Below, piece by piece: positions 47,501 to 59,664 of a stretch of 64,000 nucleotides of DNA. The notes beneath the pieces are model-generated. The model was not told where the DNA came from and did no database searches. It saw only the letters and a program-made list of their open reading frames with translations. Position 1 is the first letter of the stretch; each line of letters begins with the position of its first letter. The stretch is taken from assembly GCA_037893225.1 (NCBI GenBank), contig JAZGUH010000120.1:682001-746000 (forward strand), in the 5' to 3' direction. The stretch comes from Hippasteria phrygiana (lineage: Eukaryota; Echinodermata; Asteroidea; Valvatida; Goniasteridae). A program made the position numbers and the translations under genes.

Positions 47501-49144
47501 AAACCTACTCGCTTATCTCGGCCACCATTCGGCTGAACTTGGGTCCGAGGAGCTGGATATTGGTCTGGATGTTGCTGAGAAGTCACTCTTTCCAACAGTA
47601 TCAAGATTGGGCGCAAATTCGTTCAACATCGGGTCGAAAAACGGCGTCATTTGGGACCCAAGTTGAGTGGTGGGGGTCTCGGCTAGTCCCATTGTATAGC
47701 ATGTGCAGTTATGCGGGAATGCAGAAAAATTAGATCGAAAAACCTACTCGCTTATCTCGGCCACCATTCGGCTGAACTTGGGTCTAAGGAGCTTGATATT
47801 GGTCTGGATGTTGCTGAGAAGTCACTCTTTCCAACAGTATCAAGATTGAGCGCAATTTCGTTCAACATCGGGTCGAAAAACGGCGTCATTTGGGGCCCAA
47901 GTTGCGTGGTGGGGGTGTCGGCTAGTCCCATTGTATAGCATGTGCAGTTATGCGGGAATGTAGAAAGATTACTTCGAAAAACCTACTCGCTTATCTCGGC
48001 CACTATTCGGCTGAACTTGGGTCTGAGGAGCTGGATATTGATCTGGATGTTGCTGAGAAGTCACTCTTTCCAACAGTATCAAGATTGTGTGCAATTTCGT
48101 TCAACATCGGGTGGAAAAACGGCGTCATTTGGGGCCCAAGTTGCGTGGTGGGGGTGTCGGCTAGTCCCATTGTATAGCATGTGCAGTTATGCGGGAATGC
48201 AGAAAAATTAGATCGAAAAACCTACTCGCTTATCTCGGCCACCATTCGGCTGAACTTGGGTCCGAGGAGCTGGATATTGGTCTGGATGTTGCTGAGAAGT
48301 CACTCTTTCCAACAGTATCAAGATTGGGCGCAAATTCGTTCAACATCGGGTCGAAAAACGGCGTCATTTGGGACCGAAGTTGAGTGGTGGGGGTCTCGGC
48401 TAGTCCCATTGTATAGCATGTGCAGTTATGCGGGAATGCAGAAAAATTAGATCGAAAAACCTACTCGCTTATCTCGGCCACCATTCGGCTGAACTTGGGT
48501 CTAAGGAGCTTGATATTGGTCTGGATGTTGCTGAGAAGTCACTCTTTCCAACAGTATCAAGATTGAGCGCAATTTCGTTCAACATCGGGTCGAAAAACGG
48601 CGTCATTTGGGGCCCAAGTTGCGTGGTGGGGGTGTCGGCTAGTCCCATTGTATAGCATGTGCAGTTGTGCGGGAATGCAGACAAATTCGTTCGACAAACC
48701 TACTCGTTTATCTCGGCCACCATTCGGCTGAACTTGGGTCTGAGGAGCTGGATATTGGTATGGATGTTGCTGAGAAGTCACTCTTTCCAACAGTATCAAG
48801 ATTGTGCGCAATTTCGTTCAACATCGGGTCGAAAAACGGCGTCATTTGGGGCCCAAGGTGCGTGGTGGGGGTCTCGGCTAGTCCCATTGTATAGCATGTG
48901 AAGTTATGCGGGAATGCAGAAAGATTACTTCGAAAAACCTACTCGCTTATCTCGGCCACTATTCGGCTGAACTTGCGTCTGAGGAGCTTGATATTGGTCT
49001 GGATGTTGCTGAGAAGTCACTCTTTCCAACAGTATCAAGATTGGGCGCAATTTCCTTCAAAATCGGGTCGAAAAACGGCGTCATTTGGGGCCCAAGTTGC
49101 GTGGTGGGGGTCTCGGGTAGTCCCATTGTATACCATGTGCAGTT
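44599..49144 (+). repeat. Mosaic of segments copied from the left part of the window
   Basis: Monomers start at 44599, 44838, 45077, 45318, 45558, 45797, 46037, 46276, 46515, 46754, 46993, 47233, 47472, 47711, 47950, 48189, 48428, 48667 and 48906. Monomers 44838-46036 follow 24271-25468 at about 20,567 bp, including the private GGGTGGAAAAAACGG indel (24750 and 45318). Monomers 46515-48905 follow 35036-37426 at 11,479 bp (48 monomers), with the marks TGTCGTCATTTGG or CGTCGTC, AACATTGGG, CCAACATTCGG and GTTGCGGAGAAG in the same order. A stop-removing TATACCATG occurs near 49130. Confidence 0.82.
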
Positions 49145-52100
49145 ATGCGGGAATGCAGACAAATTAGATCGAAAAACCTACTCGCTTATCTCGGCCACCA
49201 TTCGGCTGAACGTGGGTCCGAGGAGCTGGATATTGGTCTGGATGTTGCTGAGAAGTCACTCTTTCCAACAGTATCAAGATTGGGCGCAAATTCGTTCAAC
49301 ATCGGGTCGAAAAACGGCGTCATTTGGGGCCCAAGTTGAGTGGTGGGGGTCTCGGCTAGTCCCATTGTATAGCATGTGCAGTTATGCGGGAATGCAGAAA
49401 AATTGGATCGAAAAACCTACTCGCTTATCTCGGCCACCATTCGGCTGACCTTGGGTCTGAGGAGCTTGATATTGGTCTGGATGTTGCTGAGAAGTCACTC
49501 TTTCCAACAGTATCAAGATTGAGCGCAATTTCGTTCAACATCGGGTCGAAAAACGGCGTCATTTGGGGCCCAAGTTGCGTGGTGGGGGTCTCGGCTAGTC
49601 CGATTGTATAGCATGTGCAGTTATGCGGGAATGCAGACAAATTAGTTCGAAAAAACTACTCGCTTATCTCGGCCACCATTCGGCTGAACTTGGGTCTGAG
49701 GAGCTGGATATTGGTCTGGATGTTGCTGAGAAGTCACTCTTTCCAACAGTATCAAGATTGGGCGCAATTTCCTTCAACATCGGGTCGAAAAACGGCGTCA
49801 TTTGGGGCCCAAGTTGCGTGGTGGGGGTCTCGGCTAGTCCCATTGTATAGCACGTGCAGTTATGCGGGAATGCAGAAAAATTAGATCGAAAAACCTACTC
49901 GCTTATCTCGGCCACCATTCGGCTGAACTTGGGTCCCAGGAGCTGGATATTGGTCTGGATGTTGCTGAGAAGTCACTCTTTCCAACAGTATCAAGATTGG
50001 GCGCAAATTCGTTCAACATCGGGTCGAAAAACGGCGTCATTTGGGGCCCAAGTTGAGTGGTGGGGGTCTCGGCTAGTCCCATTGTATAGCATGTGCAGTC
50101 ATGCGGGAATGCAGAAAAATTGGATCGAAAAACCTACTCGCTTATCTCGGCCACCATTCGGCTGACGTTGGGTCTAAGGAGCTTGATATTGGTCTGGATG
50201 TTGCTGAGAAGTCACTCTTTCCAACAGTATCAAGATTGAGCGCAATTTCGTTCAACATCGGGTCGAAAAACGGCGTCATTTGGGGCCCAAGTTGCGTGGT
50301 GGGGGTCTCGGCTAGTCCGATTGTATAGCATGTGCAGTTATGCGGGAATGCAGACAAATTAGTTCGAAAAAACTACTCGCTTATCTCGGCCACCATTCGG
50401 CTGAACTTGGGTCTGAGGAGCTGGATATTGGTCTGGATGTTGCTGAGAAGTCACTCTTTCCAACAGTATCAAGATTGGGCGCAATTTCCTTCAACATCGG
50501 GTCGAAAAACGGCGTCATTTGGGGCCCAAGTTGCGTGGTGGGGGTCTCGGCTAGTCCCATTGTATAGCATGTGCAGTTATGCGGGAATGCAGAAAAATTA
50601 GATCGAAAAACCTACTCGCTTATCTCGGCCACCATTCGGCTAAACTTGGGTCCGAGGAGCTGGATATTGGTCTGGATGTTGCTGAGAAGTCACTCTTTCC
50701 AACAGTATCAAGATTGGGCGCAAATTCGTTCAACATCGGGACGAAAAACGGCGTCATTTGGGGCCCAAGTTGCGTGGTGGGGGTGTCGGCTAGTCCCATT
50801 GTATAGCATGTGCAGTTATGCGAGAATGTAGAAAGATTAGATCGAAAAACCTACTTGCTTATCTCGGCCACTATTCGGCTGAACGTGGGTCTGAGGAGCT
50901 GGATATTGGTCTGGATGTTGCTGAGAAGTCACTCTTTCCAACAGTATCAAGATTGGGCGCAAATTCGTTCAACATCGGGTCGAAAAACGGCGTCATTTGG
51001 GGCCCAAGTTGAGTGGTGGGGGTCTCGGCTAGTCCCATTGTATAGCATGTGCAGTTATGCGGGAATGCAGAAAAATTAGATCGAAAAACCTACTCGCTTA
51101 TCTCGGCCACCATTCGGCTGAACGTGGGTCCGAGGAGCTGGATATTGGTCTGGATGTTGCTGAGAAGTCACTCTTTCCAACAGTATCAAGATTGGGCGCA
51201 AATTCGTTCAACATCGGGTCGAAAAACGGCGTCATTTGGGGCCCAAGTTGAGTGGTGGGGGTCTCGGCTAGTCCCATCGTATAGCATGTGCAGTTATGCG
51301 GGAATGCAGAAAAATTGGATCGAAAAACCTACTCGCTTATCTCGGCCACCATTCGGCTGACCTTGGGTCTGAGGAGCTTGATATTGGTCTGGATGTTGCT
51401 GAGAAGTCACTCTTTCCAACAGTATCAAGATTGAGCGCAATTTCGTTCAACATCGGGTCGAAAAACGGCGTCATTTGGGGCCCAAGTTGCGTGGTGGGGG
51501 TCTCGGCTAGTCCGATTGTATAGCATGTGCAGTTATGCGGGAATGCAGACAAATTAGTTCGAAAAAACTACTCGCTTATCTCGGCCACCATTCGGCTGAA
51601 CTTGGGTCTGAGGAGCTGGATATTGGTCTGGATGTTGCTGAGAAGTCACTCTTTCCAACAGTATCAAGATTGGGCGCAATTTCCTTCAACATCGGGTCGA
51701 AAAACGGCGTCATTTGGGGCCCAAGTTGCGTGGTGGGGGTCTCGGCTAGTCCCATTGTATAACACGTGCAGTTATGCGGGAATGCAGAAAAATTAGATCG
51801 AAAAACCTACTCGCTTATCTCGGCCACCATTCGGCTGAACTTGGGTCCCAGGAGCTGGATATTGGTCTGGATGTTGCTGAGAAGTCACTCTTTCCAACAG
51901 TATCAAGATTGGGCGCAAATTCGTTCAACATCGGGTCGAAAAACGGCGTCATTTGGGGCCCAAGTTGAGTGGTGGGGGTCTCGGCTAGTCCCATTGTATA
52001 GCATGTGCAGTCATGCGGGAATGCAGAAAAATTGGATCGAAAAACCTACTCGCTTATCTCGGCCACCATTCGGCTGACGTTGGGTCTAAGGAGCTTGATA

Positions 52101-52490
52101 TTGGTCTGGATGTTGCTGAGAAGTCACTCTTTCCAACAGTATCAAGATTGAGCGCAATTTCGTTCAACATCGGGTCGAAAAACGGCGTCATTTGGGGCCC
52201 AAGTTGCGTGGTGGGGGTCTCGGCTAGTCCGATTGTATAGCATGTGCAGTTATGCGGGAATGCAGACAAATTAGTTCGAAAAAACTACTCGCTTATCTCG
52301 GCCACCATTCGGCTGAACTTGGGTCTGAGGAGCTGGATATTGGTCTGGATGTTGCTGAGAAGTCACTCTTTCCAACAGTATCAAGATTGGGCGCAAATTC
52401 CTTCAACATCGGGTCGAAAAACGGCGTCATTTGGGGCCCAAGTTGCGTGGTGGGGGTCTCGGCTAGTCCCATTGTATAGCATGTGCAGTT
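49145..52490 (+). repeat. 8-mer duplication (1,912 bp)
   Basis: Monomers 49145, 49384, 49623, 49862, 50101 and 50340 recur at 51057, 51296, 51535, 51774, 52013 and 52252, offset 1,912 bp. Shared private marks are GACCTTGGGTCTGAGG, TAGTCCGATTGTATAG, CGAAAAAACTACTCGC, the CACGTGCAG junction (49852 and 51764), GGGTCCCAGGAG and GACGTTGGGTCTAAGG. Monomers 50579, 50818 and 51057 fill the rest of the unit; 50818 has the variant ATGCGAGAATGTAG. The match ends at 52491. Confidence 0.87.
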
Positions 52491-55400
52491 ATGCGGGAAT
52501 GCAGACAAATTAGATCGAAAAACCTACTCGCTTATCTCGGCCACCATACGGCTAAACTTGGGTCCGAGGAGCTGGATATTGGTCTGGATGTTGCTGAGAA
52601 GTCACTCTTTCCAACAGTATCAAGATTGAGCGCAATTTCGTTCAACATCGGGTCGAAAAACGGCGTCATTTGGGGCCCAAGTTGCGTGGTGGGGGTCTCG
52701 GCTAGTCCGATTGTATAGCATGTGCAGTTATGCGGGAATGCAGACAAATTAGTTCGAAAAAATTACTCGCTTATCTCGGCCACCATTCGGCTGAACTTGG
52801 GTCTGAGGAGCTGGATATTGGTCTGGATGTTGCTGAGAAGTCACTCTTTCCAACAGTATCAAGATTGGGCGCAATTTCCTTCAACATCGGGTCGAAAAAC
52901 GGCGTCATTTGGGGCCCAAGTTGCGTGGTGGGGGTCTCGGCTAGTCCCATTGTATAGCATGTGCAGTTATGCGGGAATGCAGAAAAATTAGATCGAAAAA
53001 CCTACTCGCTTATCTCGGCCACCATTCGGCTGAACTTGGGTCCCAGGAGCTGGATATTGGTCTGGATGTTGCTGAGAAGTCACTCTTTCCAACAGTATCA
53101 AGATTGGGCGCAAATTCGTTCAACATCGGGTCGAAAAACGGCGTCATTTGGGGCCCAAGTTGAGTGGTGGGGGTCTCGGCTAGTCCCATTGTATAGCATG
53201 TGCAGTCATGCGGGAATGCAGAAAAATTGGATCGAAAAACCTACTCGCTTATCTCGGCCACCATTCGGCTGACGTTGGGTCTAAGGAGCTTGATATTGGT
53301 CTGGATGTTGCTGAGAAGTCACTCTTTCCAACAGTATCAAGATTGAGTGCAATTTCGTTCAACATCGGGTCGAAAAACGGCGTCATTTGGGGCCCAAGTT
53401 GCGTGGTGGGGGTGTCGGCTAGTCCGATTGTATAGCATGTGCAGTTATGCGGGAATGCAGACAAATTAGTTCGAAAAAACTACTCGCTTATCTCGGCCAC
53501 CATTCGGCTGAACTTGGGTCTGAGGAGCTGGATATTGGTCTGGATGTTGCTGAGAAGTCACTCTTTCCAACAGTATCAAGATTGGGCGCAATTTCCTTCA
53601 ACATCGGGTCGAAAAACGGCGTCATTTGGGGCCCAATTTGCGTGGTGGGGGTCTCGGCTAGTCCCATTGTATAGCATGTGCAGTTATGCGGGAATGCAGA
53701 AAAATTAGATCGAAAAACCTACTCGCTTATCTCGGCCACCATTCGGCTAAACTTGGGTCCGAGGAGCTGGATATTGGTCTGGATGTTGCTGAGAAGTCAC
53801 TCTTTCCAACAGTATCAAGATTGGGCGCAAATTCGTTCAACATCGGGACGAAAAACGGCGTCATTTGGGGCCCAAGTTGCGTGGTGGGGGTGTCGGCTAG
53901 TCCCATTGTATAGCATGTGCAGTTATGCGAGAATGTAGAAAGATTAGATCGAAAAACCTACTTGCTTATCTCGGCCACTATTCGGCTGAACGTGGGTCTG
54001 AGGAGCTGGATATTGGTCTGGATGTTGCTGAGAAGTCACTCTTTCCAACAGTATCAAGATTGAGCGCAATTTCGTTCAACATCGGGTCGAAAAACGGCGT
54101 CATTTGGGGCCCAAGTTGCGTGGTGGGGGTCTCGGCTAGTCCGATTGTATAGCATGTGCAGTTATGCGGGAATGCAGACAAATTAGTTCGAAAAAACTAC
54201 TCGCTTATCTCGGCCACCATTCGGCTGAACTTGGGTCTGAGGAGCTGGATATTGGTCTGGATGTTGCTGAGAAGTCACTCTTTTCAACAGTATCAAGATT
54301 GGGCGCAATTTCCTTCAACATCGGGTCGAAAAACGGCGTCATTTGGGGCCCAAGTTGCGTGGTGGGGGTCTCGGCTAGTCCCATTGTATAGCATGTGCAG
54401 TTATGCGGGAATGCAGAAAAATTAGATCGAAAAACCTACTCGCTTATCTCGGCCACCATTCGGCTGAACTTGGGTCCGAGGAGCTGGATATTGGTCTGGA
54501 TGTTGCTGAGAAGTCACTCTTTCCAACAGTATCAAGATTGGGCGCAAATTCGTTCAACATCGGGTCGAAAAACGGCGTCATTTGGGGCCCAAGTTGAGTG
54601 GTGGGGGTCTCGGCTAGTCCCATTGTATAGCATGTGCAGTTATGCGGGAATGCAGAAAAATTGGATCGAAAAACCTACTCGCTTATCTCGGCCACCAAAG
54701 GGTGACCTTGGGTCTAAGGAGCTTGATATTGGTCTGGATGTTGCTGAGAAGTCACTCTTTCCAACAGTATCAAGATTGGGCGCAATTTCGTTCAACATCG
54801 GGTCGAAAAACGGCGTCATTTGGGGCCCAAGTTGCGTGGTGGGGGTCTCGGCTAGTCCGATTGTATAGCATGTGCAGTTATGCGGGAATGCAGACAAATT
54901 AGTTCGAAAAAACTACTCGCTTATCTCGGCCACCATTCGGCTGAACTTGGGTCTGAGGAGCTGGATATTGGTCTGGATGTTGCTGAGAAGTCACTCTTTC
55001 CAACAGTATCAAGATTGGGCGCAATTTCCTTCAACATCGGGTCGAAAAACGGCGTCATTTGGGGCCCAAGTTGCGTGGTGGGGGTCTCGGCTAGTCCCAT
55101 TGTATAGCATGTGCAGTTATGCGGGAATGCAGAAAAATTAGATCGACAAACCTACTCGCTTATCTCGGCCACCATTCGGCTAAACTTGGGTCCGAGGAGC
55201 TGGATATTGGTCTGGATGTTGCTGAGAAGTCACTCTTTCCAACAGTATCAAGATTGGGCGCAAATTCGTTCAACATCGGGACGAAAAACGGCGTCATTTG
55301 GGGCCCAAGTTGCGTGGTGGGGGTGTCGGCTAGTCCCATTGTATAGCATGTGCAGTTATGCGAGAATGTAGAAAGATTAGATCGAAAAACCTACTTGCTT

Positions 55401-55597
55401 ATCTCGGCCACTATTCGGCTGAACGTGGGTCTGAGGAGCTGGATATTGGTCTGGATGTTGCTGAGAAGTCACTCTTTCCAACAGTATCAAGATTGGGCGC
55501 AATTTCGTTCAACATCGGGTCGAAAAACGGCGTCATTTGGGGGCCCAAGTTGCGTGGTGGGGGTGTCGGCTAGTCCCATTGTATAGCATGTGCAGTT
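52491..55597 (+). repeat. Interleaved 3-, 5- and 13-monomer duplications
   Basis: Monomers start at 52491, 52730, 52969, 53208, 53447, 53686, 53925, 54164, 54403, 54642, 54880, 55119 and 55358. Monomers 51774-52490 recur at 52969 (1,195 bp). Monomers 50340-51056 recur at 53447 (3,107 bp). The CGAAAAAACTACTCGC monomer recurs at 52730, 53447, 54164 and 54880, i.e. about every three monomers. Monomer 54642 has CCACCAAAGGGTGACC where others have CCACCATTCGGCTGACC, making it 238 bp. Confidence 0.8.
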
Positions 55598-58500
55598 ATG
55601 CGGGAATGCAGAAAAATTAGTTCGAAAAACCTACTCGCTTATCTCGGCCACCATTCGGCTGAACTTGGGTCTGAGGAGCTGGATATTGGTATGGATGTTG
55701 CTGAGAAGTCACTCTTTCCAACAGTATCAAGATTGGGCGCAATTTCGTTCAACATCGGGTGGAAAAACGGCGTCATTTGGGGCCCAAGTTGCGTGGTGGG
55801 GGTGTCGGCTAGTCCCATTGTATAGCATGTGCAGTTGTGCGGGAATGCATAAAGATTACTTCGAAAAATCTACTCGCTTATCTCGGCCACTATTCGGCTG
55901 AACGTGGGTCTGAGGAGCTGGATATTGGTCTGGATGTTGCTGAGAAGTCACTCTTTTCAACAGTATCAAGATTGGGCGCAATTTCGTTCAACATCGGGTC
56001 GAAAAACGGCGTCATTTGGGGGCCCAAGTTCCGTGGTGGGGGTGTCGGCTAGTCCCATTGTATAGCATGTGCAGTTATGCGGGAATGCAGAACAATTAGT
56101 TCGAAAAACCTACTCGCTTATCTCGGCCACCATTCGGCTAAACTTGGGTCCGAGGAGCTGGATATTGGTCTGGATGTTGCTGAGAAGTCACTCTTTCCAA
56201 CAGTATCAAGATTGGGCGCAAATTCGTTCAACATCGGGACGAAAAACGGCGTCATTTGGGGCCCAAGTTGCGTGGTGGGGGTGTGGGCTAGTCCCATTGT
56301 ATAGCATGTGCAGTTATGCGAGAATGTAGAAAGATTAGATCGAAAAACCTACTTGCTTATCTCGGCCACTATTCGGCTGAACGTGGGTCTGAGGAGCTGG
56401 ATATTGGTCTGGATGTTGCTGAGAAGTCACTCTTTCCAACAGTATCAAGATTGTGCGCAATTTCGTTCAACATCGGGTCGAAAAACGGCGTCATTTGGGG
56501 GCCCAAGTTGCGTGGTGGGGGTGTCGGCTAGTCCCATTGTATAGCATGTGCAGTTATGCGGGAATGCAGAAAAATTAGTTCGAAAAACCTACTCGCTTAT
56601 CTCGGCCACCATTCGGCTGAACTTGGGTCTGAGGAGCTGGATATTGGTCTGGATGTTGCTGAGAAGTCACTCTTTCCAACAGTATCAAGATTGGGCGCAA
56701 TTTCCTTCAACATCGGGTCGAAAAACGGCGTCATTTGGAGCCCAAGTTGCGTGGTGGGGGTGTCGGCTAGTCCCATTGTATAGCATGTGCAGTTATGCGG
56801 GAATGCAGACAAATTCGTTCGACAAACCTACTCGTTTATCTCGGCCACCATTCGGCTGAACTTGGGTCTGAGGAGCTGGATATTGGTATGGATGTTGCTG
56901 AGAAGTCACTCTTTCCAACAGTATCAAGATTGGGCGCAATTTCGTTCAACATCGGGTCGAAAAACGGCGTCATTTGGGGCCCAAGTTGCGTGGTGGGGGT
57001 GTCGGCTATTCCCATTGTATAGCATGTGAAGTTATGCGGGAATGCAGAAAAATTAGTTCGAAAAACCTACTCGCTTATCTCGGCCACCATTCGGCTGAAC
57101 TTGGGTCTGAGGAGCTGAATATTGGTCTGGATGTTGCTGAGAAGTCACTCTTTCCAACAGTATCAAGATTGTGTGCAATTTCGTTCAACATCGGGTCGAA
57201 AAACGGCGTCATTTGGGGCCCAAGTTGCGTGGTGGGGGTGTCGGCTAGTCCCATTGTATAGCATGTGCAGTTGTGCGGGAATGCAGAAAGATTACTTCGA
57301 AAAGTCTACTCGCTTATCTCGGCCAATATTCGGCTGAACGTGGGTCTGAGGAGCTGGATATTGGTCTGGATGTTGCTGAGAAGTCACTCTTTCCAACAGT
57401 ATCAAGATTGGGCGCAATTTCCTTCAACATCGGGTCGAAAAACGGCGTCATTTGGAGCCCAAGTTGAGTGGTGGGGGTCTCGGCTAGTCCCATTGTATAA
57501 CATGTGCAGTTATGCGGGAATGCAGAAAAATTAGATCGAAAAACCTACTCGCTTATCTCGGCCACCATTCGGCTGAACTTGGGTCTAAGGAGCTTGATAT
57601 TGGTCTGGATGTTGCTGAGAAATCACTCTTTCCAACAGTATCAAGATTGAGCGCAATTTCGTTCAACATCGGGTCGAAAAACGGCGTCATTTGGGGCCCA
57701 AGTTGCGTGGTGGGGGTGTCGGCTAGTCCCATTGTACAGCATGTGCAGTTATGCGGGAATGCAGAAAAATTAGTTCGAAAAACCTACTCGCTTATCTCGG
57801 CCACCATTCGGCTGAACTTGGGTCTGAGGAGCTGGATATTGGTCTGGATGTTGCTGAGAAGTCACTCTTTCCAACAGTATCAAGATTGGGGGCAATTTCC
57901 TTCAACATCGGGTCGAAAAACGGCGTCATTTGGGGCCCAAGTTGCGTGGTGGGGGTGTCGGCTAGTCCCATTGTATAGCATGTGCACTTATGCGGGAATG
58001 CAGACAAATTCGTTCGACAAACCTACTCGTTTATCTCGGCCACCATTCGGCTGAACTTGGGTCTGAGGAGCTGGATATTGGTATGGATGTTGCTGAGAAG
58101 TCACTCTTTCCAACAGTATCAAGATTGGGCGCAATTTCGTTCAACATCGGGTCGAAAAACGGCGTCATTTGGGGCCCAAGTTGCGTGGTGGGGGTGTCGG
58201 CTAGTCCCATTGTATAGCATGTGCAGTTGTGCGGGAATGCAGAAAGATTACTTCGAAAAGTCTACTCGCTTATCTCGGCCACTATTCGGCTGAACGTGGG
58301 TCTGAGGAGCTGAATATTGGTCTGGATGTTGCTGAGAAGTCACTCTTTTCAACAGTATCAAGATTGTGCGCAATTTCCTTCAACATCGGGTCGAAAAACG
58401 GCGTCATTTGGGGCCCAAGTTGCGAGGTGGGGGTGTCGGCTAGTCCCATTGTATAGCATGTGCAGTTGTGCGGGAATGCAGAAAGATTACTTCGAAAAAT

Positions 58501-59664
58501 CTACTCGCTTATCTCGGCCACTATTCGGCTGAACGTGGGTCTGAGGAGCTGGATATTGGTCTGGATGTTGCTGAGAAGTCACTCTTTTCAACAGTATCAA
58601 GATTGGGCGCAATTTCGTTCAACATCGGGTCGAAAAACGGCGTCATTTGGGGGCCCAAGTTCCGTGGTGGGGGTGTCGGCTAGTCCCATTGTATAGCATG
58701 TGCAGTTATGCGGGAATGCAGAACAATTAGTTCGAAAAACCTACTCGCTTATCTCGGCCACCATTCGGCTAAACTTGGGTCCGAGGAGCTGGATATTGGT
58801 CTGGATGTTGCTGAGAAGTCACTCTTTCCAACAGTATCAAGATTGGGCGCAAATTCGTTCAACATCGGGACGAAAAACGGCGTCATTTGGGGCCCAAGTT
58901 GCGTGGTGGGGGTGTGGGCTAGTCCCATTGTATAGCATGTGCAGTTATGCGAGAATGTAGAAAGATTAGATCGAAAAACCTACTTGCTTATCTCGGCCAC
59001 TATTCGGCTGAACGTGGGTCTGAGGAGCTGGATATTGGTCTGGATGTTGCTGAGAAGTCACTCTTTCCAACAGTATCAAGATTGTGCGCAATTTCGTTCA
59101 ACATCGGGTCGAAAAACGGCGTCATTTGGGGGCCCAAGTTGCGTGGTGGGGGTGTCGGCTAGTCCCATTGTATAGCATGTGCAGTTATGCGGGAATGCAG
59201 AAAAATTAGTTCGAAAAACCTACTCGCTTATCTCGGCCACCATTCGGCTGAACTTGGGTCTGAGGAGCTGGATATTGGTCTGGATGTTGCTGAGAAGTCA
59301 CTCTTTCCAACAGTATCAAGATTGGGCGCAATTTCCTTCAACATCGGGTCGAAAAACGGCGTCATTTGGAGCCCAAGTTGCGTGGTGGGGGTGTCGGCTA
59401 GTCCCATTGTATAGCATGTGCAGTTATGCGGGAATGCAGACAAATTCGTTCGACAAACCTACTCGTTTATCTCGGCCACCATTCGGCTGAACTTGGGTCT
59501 GAGGAGCTGGATATTGGTATGGATGTTGCTGAGAAGTCACTCTTTCCAACAGTATCAAGATTGGGCGCAATTTCGTTCAACATCGGGTCGAAAAACGGCG
59601 TCATTTGGGGCCCAAGTTGAGTGGTGGGGGTCTCGGCTAGTCCCATTGTATAGCATGTGCAGTC
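55598..59664 (+). repeat. 11-mer duplication (2,631 bp)
   Basis: Monomers start at 55598, 55837, 56077, 56316, 56556, 56795, 57034, 57273, 57512, 57751, 57990, 58229, 58468, 58708, 58947, 59187 and 59426. Monomers 55837, 56077, 56316, 56556 and 56795 recur at 58468, 58708, 58947, 59187 and 59426, offset 2,631 bp. Shared private marks are AGTTCCGTGGTGGGGG, GGTGTGGGCTAGTCCC and TTTGGAGCCCAAG. Monomer 59426 switches near its end to the TTGAGTGGTGGGGGTCTC form and joins the next domain. A TGTACAGCATG near 57735 removes the usual TAG. Confidence 0.86.

Noticed and set aside
48906..49448. 180-codon open frame, the joint longest in the window
   Set aside because: It exists because one substitution (TATAGCATG to TATACCATG near 49130) removes the usual stop and joins two monomers. 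The same applies at 57512-58054 through TACAGCATG. These are chance read-throughs.
49845..49860. CACGTG (E-box-like) near 49852, also near 43393 and 51764
   Set aside because: It is a one-base change of CATGTG present in three monomers. Two of these are copies of one duplication, and nothing else suggests regulation.
54395..54868. 157-codon open frame, repeated at 63003-63476
   Set aside because: It arises from the CCACCAAAGGG change in the following monomer, which is one base shorter and shifts the frame past the usual stop. The second copy is part of the same DNA duplication, so its persistence is not evidence of selection.
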